From: Clostridium sp. AWRP
Lineage (GTDB): Bacteria > Bacillota > Clostridia > Clostridiales > Clostridiaceae
Reading direction: 5' to 3'
Length of the DNA: 64,000 bases
NCBI RefSeq assembly: GCF_004006395.2
Contig: NZ_CP029758.2
Coordinates: 1,736,001-1,800,000 of the forward strand
Shown here: in pieces, positions 53,595 to 61,315 of the stretch
How positions within the stretch are numbered: the stretch's first letter is position 1
Layout of the letters: the number at the start of each line of letters is the position of its first letter
Program-made: the position numbers and the translations under genes
Notes under the pieces: generated by a model
The model's input: only the letters and a program-made list of their open reading frames with translations
What the model was told of the DNA's origin: nothing
Database searches by the model: none

Positions 53595-54782
53595 TTAGTT
53601 ATCTCTGGACATAATGGATTTAGTAATTCTACCTGTTCTCCTTATTTTTGCATTTACATTTATATTTACAGGAATATTTTGAAAAGTTTCTTCCCAGTTT
53701 TTTTCAATCTTAGACCACTGCTTAGGGTAATGCTGATATATGGCATCTCCAAAACCAAATATATCTGCATTTAATTTTTTGGACTTTCTTAATGCAAGTA
53801 CTATTTCTTTTTTTATAGCATCCTCCTCACGTTTTTCAAGAATTGAAAAAGATTTTGAATTTGATAAATCCTCAGAAGAAAGCTGTTCTTGTAAATCTCC
53901 TTCTTGCTTAATTTTTATTTGTATACTTACTTTTCCATCTTTTATTTGTGGAATTATTTTACCTGATGTATGAGTTGTTGCTATGCTTACTTTACTATTG
54001 TTGTCTTTATTTGATGTACCTACATTTACAATTCCATCTTTCATTTTATTAGTACACCATAGAAGTCCGCGGGTTTCCTTTTCATTAAGGCTTCCAACCA
54101 TCTTTCCTTTTTTAAATACTGCTGTTTTTGAAAGGTATACTATTTTTCTATTATTGTCATTTAAAATTTCAACTATAGGTGCAATAGGTGATGTAGTCTT
54201 ACTTATCAATTTAGATGAAAAATCTTTTAAATTTACAGATGGTACCTGAGATACCTCCTGTTGGTTTTTAATCAATTCTCCTATATTTCTTCCAGAAGTA
54301 GTTTCAAGTTCTGGTTTTGCATTTAATATTTCACTAGCAGGTTGTTTGGATATTAAAACCCATGTTAAGATACGAGTTTCACGATATCGCAAGAAAAAAT
54401 CCATGTACTTTTCGATTCCTTTTTCTGCAATATCTTCTCCAAATATAATTACTTGATTATGTGAAAAAAATAAATGACGATTTAGTTTACGGTTAAAAGC
54501 TTTTGTTGCATCAGAAATGCTTTTTCCCTTTTCTCTTAAATTTAAGTAACCAGTGCTGCTTGATTCATTGTTTTTACTTTTTGACATATCTTTGATACCA
54601 GATGCATTAGCCACTTGGACGGTCATTTCTACAGGATAATCATCTCCTTTTCCTTTGTCTAATCCAACTCCTATTACTATGGCTAATTTATTTAATTCAT
54701 GGGCACCCAAGCAGGAAGTTAAATTTAAAGCTACTAAAATACATACAACTATTTTTATTGCTAAATTCATGTATTTTTTCAT
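53595..54782 (-). CDS. Germinant receptor C subunit, lipoprotein (GerAC family)
   Basis: A 395-residue lipoprotein starting at ATG 54782 after GAGGTG; the frame open eight codons further lacks a ribosome site. Signal and lipobox: VALNLTSC. Family blocks include ELNKLAIVIGVGLDKG, RHLFFSHNQVIIFGEDIAEKG, RYRETRILTWVLIS, TRGLLWC and the C-terminal FGDAIYQHYPKQW. The C subunit is anchored by diacylglycerol to the outer face of the spore inner membrane. It is the only C gene in the cluster. Confidence 0.94.
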   Translation of the reverse strand: MKKYMNLAIKIVVCILVALNLTSCLGAHELNKLAIVIGVGLDKGKGDDYPVEMTVQVANASGIKDMSKSKNNESSSTGYLNLREKGKSISDATKAFNRKLNRHLFFSHNQVIIFGEDIAEKGIEKYMDFFLRYRETRILTWVLISKQPASEILNAKPELETTSGRNIGELIKNQQEVSQVPSVNLKDFSSKLISKTTSPIAPIVEILNDNNRKIVYLSKTAVFKKGKMVGSLNEKETRGLLWCTNKMKDGIVNVGTSNKDNNSKVSIATTHTSGKIIPQIKDGKVSIQIKIKQEGDLQEQLSSEDLSNSKSFSILEKREEDAIKKEIVLALRKSKKLNADIFGFGDAIYQHYPKQWSKIEKNWEETFQNIPVNINVNAKIRRTGRITKSIMSRDN

Positions 54783-54813
54783 TAGATTCACCTCATAAAA
54801 ATGCACTGGTATT

Positions 54814-56415
54814 TTAATTGCTATTCCCTTTTAATGGTGGCTCTGGTTTTGCAGAGGAATCCTGTCTTTTTAAATTGTGCCATCCTATAGTTCTAGGTCT
54901 AGTAAACATATTCCATAAATGAATTCTTACAAAACTATCTTTTAAATCTTCTGTGCTTAAAGGAGAAAATGGAGCAAAATATGGAGTACCAAAAGATCTT
55001 AAGGATACAATATGAACAAGTACAATTAATAATCCAATTCCAATGCCAAATATGCCCAATATTCCAGCTAATATAAGAAACGCCATTCGTAAAATAGAAA
55101 TTACATCTGTATATACGGGAACTACAAAACTGGAAACAGCTGTTAGTGCTATTACAATGACCATAAGTCCTGATACCAATCCTGCTGTTACGGCAGCTTC
55201 ACCTATTACTAAAGCTCCTACAATGCTTACTGCCTGACCTACTGGGCGAGGCAATCTAACACCTGCTTCTCGTAGGATTTCAAAGGTTATTATCATGATA
55301 CCAGCTTCTATAACTGCAGGAAATGGGACACCTTCTCGACCTGCTGCCATGGTAAATAATAGAGTAGTAGGTATTAATTCTTGATGAAAAGTAGATAGCA
55401 TGACGTAAGTAGCTGGAGAGAATACACTTATAAAAAAGCATAGAAACCTTAAAAATCTTAAAATACTTGCAAAATAAGGTCTAGAATAATAGTCTTCTGA
55501 ACTTTGAAAACCTTCGATAAAGAGCATTGGCATAGTAAGTATGAAAGGAGTACCATCAACTAAAATAGCAGCTCTTCCTTCTAATATTTTAGCAGCTGCT
55601 GTATCTGGTTTTTCTGAATTACCTATAGTGGGAAAAATAGAATAAGGGGCATCTTCTATAAATTGTTCAATATAGCCTGATTCCAGAATAGAGTCTGTAT
55701 TAATTTTACTTAGCCTATATTTTATTTCTTTTATGAGCTTAGGATTAACAATTCCCTTTAAGTAAACAATGCATATACTGGTGTTTGTTTGAGTTCCAAT
55801 TTCCATTGTTTCAAAGGTTAAATTAGGATTTTTGATTTTACGCCGCAAAAGTGTCATATTTGTGGCTATAGTTTCACAAAAACCTTCCCTAGGGCCTCTT
55901 ACTACAGCTTCAGTTTTAGGTTCTTCTACACCACGAGTTTCCCATCCTTTTGAATGAATAACTAAAGCTTCTTCACAACCGTCCATGAGAAATATGGTAT
56001 CACCAGATAAACATCCATCTATTATTTGATTTATTAATGCAATTTGTTTAACATTTCCAACAGAAAGCATACAGTTTTTTATAACGCTCATACTGTCTAG
56101 TTCTAATTTATTTTCTAAATTGCACAGCTTGCTGTCGTACATAAAAGGTTTAATTATAAGTTCATTTATAGTTGCTTTTTCTGTCATACCCTCTAAAAAT
56201 ATAATTGCAGCACTTATTTGAAGTTTAGAACCAAAGGAAAATTTACGGTAAATTATATCACTGCTTGAACCTAAAATATTTTTTAAAACATTTAGATTAT
56301 CTTCAAGACTAGTAGAAAGTTTTGGCTGCGGAATTTTCTCCTTTGAATTTTCACCGCTTACATTAGTATTTTTAAGTTGCATGAATTTAAACTTTTTATA
56401 TATATAATTAAACAC
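54814..56415 (-). CDS. Germinant receptor A subunit (GerAA family)
   Basis: A 533-residue protein with a large N-terminal cytoplasmic domain and about five C-terminal helices. Blocks: LIDGCLSGDTIFLMDG, KGWETRGVEEPKTEAVVRGPREGF (in parts), LRRKIKNPNL, GRAAILVDGTPF, and the membrane part RVAFLILAGI-like stretch near PARTPAFGVPYF equivalents. The GTG start at 56415 follows AGAGGT. A subunits assemble into ion-conducting oligomers with B and C. It is the only A gene here. Confidence 0.94.
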   Translation of the reverse strand: MFNYIYKKFKFMQLKNTNVSGENSKEKIPQPKLSTSLEDNLNVLKNILGSSSDIIYRKFSFGSKLQISAAIIFLEGMTEKATINELIIKPFMYDSKLCNLENKLELDSMSVIKNCMLSVGNVKQIALINQIIDGCLSGDTIFLMDGCEEALVIHSKGWETRGVEEPKTEAVVRGPREGFCETIATNMTLLRRKIKNPNLTFETMEIGTQTNTSICIVYLKGIVNPKLIKEIKYRLSKINTDSILESGYIEQFIEDAPYSIFPTIGNSEKPDTAAAKILEGRAAILVDGTPFILTMPMLFIEGFQSSEDYYSRPYFASILRFLRFLCFFISVFSPATYVMLSTFHQELIPTTLLFTMAAGREGVPFPAVIEAGIMIITFEILREAGVRLPRPVGQAVSIVGALVIGEAAVTAGLVSGLMVIVIALTAVSSFVVPVYTDVISILRMAFLILAGILGIFGIGIGLLIVLVHIVSLRSFGTPYFAPFSPLSTEDLKDSFVRIHLWNMFTRPRTIGWHNLKRQDSSAKPEPPLKGNSN

Positions 56416-56470
56416 TTTATTTACCTCTATTTTTATTTTATAGCATTAGTATTTGTTTATTGACAGGACA

Positions 56471-56671
56471 TTATTCATTGTTTTTTTTCTTTTTATATGT
56501 CTCTTTGCCTAAGGTATCATTATTGTATTTTATTCCTAAGAGGTAGAGAAAAAGCTGGCAAAGTAATATTCCTACTACCACAACAGTATACGACCAAGAA
56601 AGGATAACCATTAGGGTAGGATAAAATCCTCTTCCTTCTAATGCTTTTTTTAAAAATTCTATAAGCCACAT
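56471..56671 (-). CDS. Small single-helix membrane protein of the ger cluster
   Basis: A 66-residue protein starting at ATG 56671 after AAGGTGG. One hydrophobic helix (YTVVVVGILLCQLFLYLLG) is followed by a Lys-rich tail. It is not similar to the two D-like proteins. Its place between B and A genes suggests an accessory receptor component, but its function is unknown. Confidence 0.6.
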   Translation of the reverse strand: MWLIEFLKKALEGRGFYPTLMVILSWSYTVVVVGILLCQLFLYLLGIKYNNDTLGKETYKKKKNNE

Positions 56672-56701
56672 ATTTTTACCACCTTGAAATAACATTGATA
56701 T

Positions 56702-57787
56702 TTATAAGTTAGCTCTTTTCTTTTTTAGCCAATAAATCATTAATAACAGAAATGGGAATATATTAGAATAAATTATGGTAAAATAATGAACATCAAAGGG
56801 AAACATCCATATATGATAGGCATAACTAGGTTCAAATGCAACAGAAAACCAGAGTAAGAAAGCACTAAATAAAATAAGAGTTGATTTATAACTTTTAATT
56901 TTAAATACAGTAGTTAACATTGTAATAATGGCATATAGGTATATGGACATTTTAAAAAATCCTCCAAAAAATATAATAATTATACCTATAGCGTCTATAT
57001 TGGTTATTATATTTCCTATATTAATTAGTCGCAAAGTTTCTACAAATGGGATAGTTGTAATTGAAGTAAATTTAGGGCCTAATACAGAGATATCCATTAT
57101 TAAAGAAAAACAAAGAAGTATTCCAGAAGATAAAATTGCTTTTATTGTAGTTTTTCGTACAGAACTTTTATCATTAGAATAATGCCAATACATTAAGAAG
57201 ACAAAGATTTCTCCAAAGGGGAACATTACTACACTAGGTAGGGATGCGAAAATAGGTTTAATGCCATTTCCTAAAACTGGTGTTAATTTTTTAAAATCTA
57301 CATTTCCTGATATATAAATCAATATGTAAATACTCAGCATAAATATTATAAGAATAGGAAATATTATTTCACTTGCACGAGCTAAAGTTTCAACTCCTTT
57401 TAATAGAGTATATACACTAACAGATAGGAATAGAAAAAGTATAATCCATAATGGAGTTTCAGGAAGAGTTGTCAAATTTATTAATTCACCAAATTCTCTA
57501 AGATTACGAGCTGTATGCCAAAGGCAATCTAATACGTAAAATAAAATAAGAGGTATACCAAAAAATTTCCCTAATATGTCAATAATTATTTCGGCATAAT
57601 TTTTATCAGGAAATGCATTTTGAAGTTCTGTGTAAATCCATACAAACACTAATCCAATCAATAAAGCAATCAAAATGACAATCCATGCATCTTGTTTTGC
57701 ATTGATACCTAGAGCAAAAAGTGTAGTACTTCCCACTTCAAATATAAACATTAATGTGAATAGTTGGTGGTTACTTAAGTTTGTCAT
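56702..57787 (-). CDS. Germinant receptor B subunit (GerAB family), copy 1
   Basis: A 361-residue, ten-helix spore permease-like protein. It is more divergent than the two downstream B copies (LFTLMFIFEVGSTTLFALG, VMFPFGEIFVFLMYW, LRLINIGNIITNIDAIG). It is the first gene of the minus-strand cluster, with AGGAG before the ATG. It may recognise a different germinant or support the A/C pair in a different complex. Confidence 0.92.
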   Translation of the reverse strand: MTNLSNHQLFTLMFIFEVGSTTLFALGINAKQDAWIVILIALLIGLVFVWIYTELQNAFPDKNYAEIIIDILGKFFGIPLILFYVLDCLWHTARNLREFGELINLTTLPETPLWIILFLFLSVSVYTLLKGVETLARASEIIFPILIIFMLSIYILIYISGNVDFKKLTPVLGNGIKPIFASLPSVVMFPFGEIFVFLMYWHYSNDKSSVRKTTIKAILSSGILLCFSLIMDISVLGPKFTSITTIPFVETLRLINIGNIITNIDAIGIIIIFFGGFFKMSIYLYAIITMLTTVFKIKSYKSTLILFSAFLLWFSVAFEPSYAYHIWMFPFDVHYFTIIYSNIFPFLLLMIYWLKKKRANL

Positions 57788-57856
57788 GTTAACTCCTCTA
57801 AAAAAATCTTCATATTAGATGCTTTCGGTTATATATATCTTAACCAATGAAATTTT

Positions 57857-57863
57857 TAGTATG
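57857..57863 (-). promoter_or_regulatory. Possible sigma-F/G -10 element for the ger cluster
   Basis: On the minus strand CATACTA, the forespore sigma-G/F -10 consensus, lies 70 bases before the first ger start codon. I do not see a good matching -35. Confidence 0.3.
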
Positions 57864-58092
57864 TATAATAAAGTGTTTTTTAGCATTTTTGGTATGCTAT
57901 TTTTAAATTAGGTGAATTGAACCTATATCTTTGATTTGATGATAGTTGCTTTTACTATGTGTGATAGGGGTTAGTAATGGTAGCGATGGAATAAAAATGC
58001 AAGAAATATGAACAAAGATAGAGCTCTAATGCATTAAATTGTAAAATATCTACTAAATAAATAAAATTATAATAAAAAATGCAAAAAAATAA

Positions 58093-58124
58093 TTGACAAA
58101 ATATAAATAATTATGCATAATTAT
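58093..58124 (+). promoter_or_regulatory. Promoter upstream of adhE1 inside a perfect palindrome
   Basis: TTGACA (58093-58098), 17 bp, CATAAT (58116-58121). The -10 lies in an 18-bp perfect palindrome, ATAATTATGCATAATTAT (58107-58124). It is about 430 bp upstream of adhE1. The whole 57788-58546 gap (759 bp) is AT-rich and otherwise shows only the inverted repeat at 58294. Confidence 0.55.
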
Positions 58125-58293
58125 ATCATGATAACAATTAGTTAAGCATAATTACATATATATGAACATAATATGACATCTTAGAAGCATATCTTTTGTT
58201 AGTAATAATATAATTTCCTTTAGAAGAAAATGATTTATTTAAAATAAATAGTGTAATGTTTTTTATAATTTTCGGAAAATTACCAAATTTAGC

Positions 58294-58335
58294 ATACTAG
58301 GCATGGTAAAAATAGCTTGAATAAGTGCCTACTAT
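58294..58335 (+). promoter_or_regulatory. Inverted repeat in the adhE1 leader
   Basis: ATACTAGGCA (58294-58303) and TGCCTACTAT (58326-58335) can form a 10-bp hairpin with one mismatch and a 22-nt loop. There is no T run, so it is not a simple terminator. Confidence 0.35.
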
Positions 58336-58546
58336 TATTTATTGATACATAGAGAATTTCACTCTTTGCATTTTATCTAACATAAAGGGAGATATTTGCC
58401 ATAAATTATGTAAAAATAAAACAAAGATGTAAGGAAATCCTATGATATAAATTTTGTAAACATAATATATTGACTTTGGTAAGATTGGAAGAATCATAGT
58501 TAATACTTAGAACTGCTAAAAATCAGGAAAGAGGTGTCGTTAATTA

Positions 58547-61159
58547 ATGAAAGTTACAAACGTGGAAGAATTAATGAAAAGACTAGAAGAAATAAAGGAT
58601 GCTCAAAAGAAGTTTGCTACATATACTCAAGAACAAGTGGATGAAATTTTTAGACAAGCAGCTATAGCAGCCAATAGTGCTAGAATAGAACTGGCTAAAA
58701 TGGCAGTAGAAGAAAGCGGAATGGGAATTGTAGAAGACAAGGTTATTAAAAATCACTTTGCCTCAGAATATATATATAACAAATATAAGGATGAAAAGAC
58801 CTGTGGAGTTTTAGAGAGAGATGCAGGCTTTGGTATAGTTAAAATTGCGGAACCTGTAGGAGTTATTGCAGCAGTAGTTCCAACAACTAATCCAACATCT
58901 ACAGCAATATTTAAATCACTAATAGCTTTAAAAACCAGAAATGGTATAATTTTTTCACCCCATCCAAGGGCAAAAAAATCAACTATTGCAGCAGCTAAGA
59001 TAGTACTTGATGCAGCAGTTAAAGCTGGTGCTCCTGAAGGAATTATAGGATGGATAGATGAACCCTCCATTGAACTTTCACAGGTGGTAATGGGAGAAGC
59101 AAATTTAATTCTTGCAACTGGTGGACCAGGTATGGTTAAGGCTGCTTATTCTTCAGGAAAACCTGCTGTAGGAGTTGGTCCAGGTAACACACCTGCGGTA
59201 ATTGATGAAAGTGCTGACATTAAAATGGCAGTAAATTCAATACTACTTTCAAAAACTTTTGATAATGGTATGATTTGTGCTTCGGAGCAGTCAGTAATAG
59301 TTTTAGACTCAATATATGAGGAGGTTAAAAAGGAATTTGCTTATAGGGGAGCTTATATATTGAGTAAGGATGAAACGGATAAGGTTGGAAAAATAATTTT
59401 GAAAAATGGGGCCTTAAATGCTGGTATTGTAGGACAACCTGCTTTTAAAATAGCACAACTAGCAGGAGTGAATGTACCAGAAAAAGCTAAAGTACTTATA
59501 GGAGAGGTAGAATCAGTAGAACTTGAAGAACCATTTTCTCATGAAAAGTTATCTCCGGTTTTAGCTATGTACAGAGCAAGAGATTTTGAGGATGCCATTG
59601 CAAAAACTGATAAACTGGTTAGAGCAGGTGGATTTGGACATACATCTTCTTTATATGTAAATCCAATGACAGAAAAAGCAAAAGTAGAAAAATTTAGTAC
59701 TATGATGAAAACATCAAGAACTATAATTAACACACCTTCATCCCAAGGTGGTATAGGTGATATATATAACTTTAAACTAGCTCCTTCGTTGACACTAGGC
59801 TGTGGTTCCTGGGGAGGAAACTCTGTATCCGAAAATGTTGGCCCTAAACATTTATTAAACATAAAAAGTGTTGCTGAGAGGAGAGAGAATATGCTTTGGT
59901 TTAGAGTGCCTGAAAAGGTTTATTTCAAATATGGTAGTCTTGGAGTTGCGTTAAAAGAATTAAAAGTTATGAATAAGAAGAAAGTATTTATAGTAACAGA
60001 TAAAGTTCTTTATCAATTAGGTTATGTGGACAAAGTTACAAAAGTTCTTGAGGAATTAAAAATTTCCTATAAAGTATTTACAGATGTAGAACCAGATCCA
60101 ACCCTTGCTACAGCCAAAAAAGGTGCAGAAGAACTGCTTTCCTATGAACCAGATACAATTATATCAGTTGGTGGTGGTTCAGCAATGGATGCGGCCAAGA
60201 TCATGTGGGTAATGTATGAGCATCCAGAGGTAAGATTTGAAGATTTAGCTATGAGATTTATGGATATAAGAAAAAGAGTATATGTTTTCCCTAAAATGGG
60301 AGAAAAGGCAATGATGATTTCAGTAGCAACATCCGCAGGAACAGGATCGGAAGTTACTCCATTTGCAGTAATTACAGATGAAAGAACAGGAGCTAAATAT
60401 CCACTGGCTGATTATGAATTGACTCCAAACATGGCTATAGTTGATGCAGAACTTATGATGGGAATGCCAAGAGGACTTACGGCAGCGTCAGGTATAGATG
60501 CGTTAACCCATGCACTGGAGGCTTATGTATCAGTAATGGCCACAGAATTTACTAATGGATTGGCTCTTGAAGCAGTAAAATTAATATTTGAATATTTGCC
60601 AATAGCTTATACAGAAGGTACAACTAATGTAAAGGCAAGAGAAAAAATGGCTCATGCTTCATGTATTGCAGGTATGGCATTTGCCAATGCATTCTTAGGA
60701 GTATGTCACTCTATGGCACATAAATTGGGAGCACAGCATCACATACCACATGGAATTGCCAATGCACTTATGATAGATGAAGTTATAAAATTCAATGCTG
60801 TAGATGATCCGATAAAACAGGCTTCATTCCCGCAATACGAGTATCCAAATGCCAAGTATAGATATGCTCAGATAGCTGATTGCCTGAAGTTGGGAGGAAA
60901 TACAGAAGAGGAAAAGGTGCAATTATTAATAAATGCTATAGATGATCTAAAAGCTAAGTTAAATATTCCAGAAACTATTAAAGAAGCAGGAGTTTCAGAA
61001 GAAAAATTCTATACTACTTTAGATAAAATGTCAGAATTAGCTTTTGATGATCAATGTACAGGAGCTAATCCAAGGTATCCACTGATAAGTGAAATAAAAC
61101 AAATGTATATAAATGTTTTTGATAAAACTGAGTTAATTGTAGAAGATGAGGAAGAGTAG
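58547..61159 (+). CDS. adhE1: Bifunctional acetaldehyde-CoA/alcohol dehydrogenase 1
   Basis: An 870-residue AdhE. The N-terminal aldehyde dehydrogenase half reduces acetyl-CoA to acetaldehyde (VVPTTNPTSTA, GPGNTPAVIDES, catalytic Cys in GMICASEQS). The C-terminal iron alcohol dehydrogenase half makes ethanol (SVGGGSAMDAAKI, and FLGVCHSMAHKLGAQHH with HIPHG, holding the Fe ligands). Such enzymes form helical spirosomes. AAGAGGTG precedes the ATG. It is the first of two tandem paralogues, separated from the second by a terminator. The arrangement is that of the C. ljungdahlii/autoethanogenum adhE locus. Confidence 0.97.
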   Translation: MKVTNVEELMKRLEEIKDAQKKFATYTQEQVDEIFRQAAIAANSARIELAKMAVEESGMGIVEDKVIKNHFASEYIYNKYKDEKTCGVLERDAGFGIVKIAEPVGVIAAVVPTTNPTSTAIFKSLIALKTRNGIIFSPHPRAKKSTIAAAKIVLDAAVKAGAPEGIIGWIDEPSIELSQVVMGEANLILATGGPGMVKAAYSSGKPAVGVGPGNTPAVIDESADIKMAVNSILLSKTFDNGMICASEQSVIVLDSIYEEVKKEFAYRGAYILSKDETDKVGKIILKNGALNAGIVGQPAFKIAQLAGVNVPEKAKVLIGEVESVELEEPFSHEKLSPVLAMYRARDFEDAIAKTDKLVRAGGFGHTSSLYVNPMTEKAKVEKFSTMMKTSRTIINTPSSQGGIGDIYNFKLAPSLTLGCGSWGGNSVSENVGPKHLLNIKSVAERRENMLWFRVPEKVYFKYGSLGVALKELKVMNKKKVFIVTDKVLYQLGYVDKVTKVLEELKISYKVFTDVEPDPTLATAKKGAEELLSYEPDTIISVGGGSAMDAAKIMWVMYEHPEVRFEDLAMRFMDIRKRVYVFPKMGEKAMMISVATSAGTGSEVTPFAVITDERTGAKYPLADYELTPNMAIVDAELMMGMPRGLTAASGIDALTHALEAYVSVMATEFTNGLALEAVKLIFEYLPIAYTEGTTNVKAREKMAHASCIAGMAFANAFLGVCHSMAHKLGAQHHIPHGIANALMIDEVIKFNAVDDPIKQASFPQYEYPNAKYRYAQIADCLKLGGNTEEEKVQLLINAIDDLKAKLNIPETIKEAGVSEEKFYTTLDKMSELAFDDQCTGANPRYPLISEIKQMYINVFDKTELIVEDEEE

Positions 61160-61173
61160 TTATTAAATAGTAT

Positions 61174-61215
61174 AAAAATAGTGTTCAAATAAAATTTGAA
61201 CACTATTTTTATTTT
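61174..61215 (+). terminator. Terminator between adhE1 and adhE2
   Basis: AAAATAGTGTTCAAAT pairs perfectly with ATTTGAACACTATTTT around a 3-4 nt loop, followed by a T-rich tail. It should strongly reduce read-through into adhE2. Confidence 0.9.
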
Positions 61216-61315
61216 TAAAGAGTAATTATGAATAATAATAACATAGAAACAAACAATAAAAGTAAGAATTTTGTTTATATTTAACAGCATGAAAAATAAG
61301 AAAGAGGTGTCATTA

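Noticed and set aside
58196..58213. Rex-like site upstream of adhE1 (TTTGTTAGTAATAATATAA)
   Set aside because: Only the first half-site resembles TTGTTAA-N4-TTAACAA; the second half fails at most positions.
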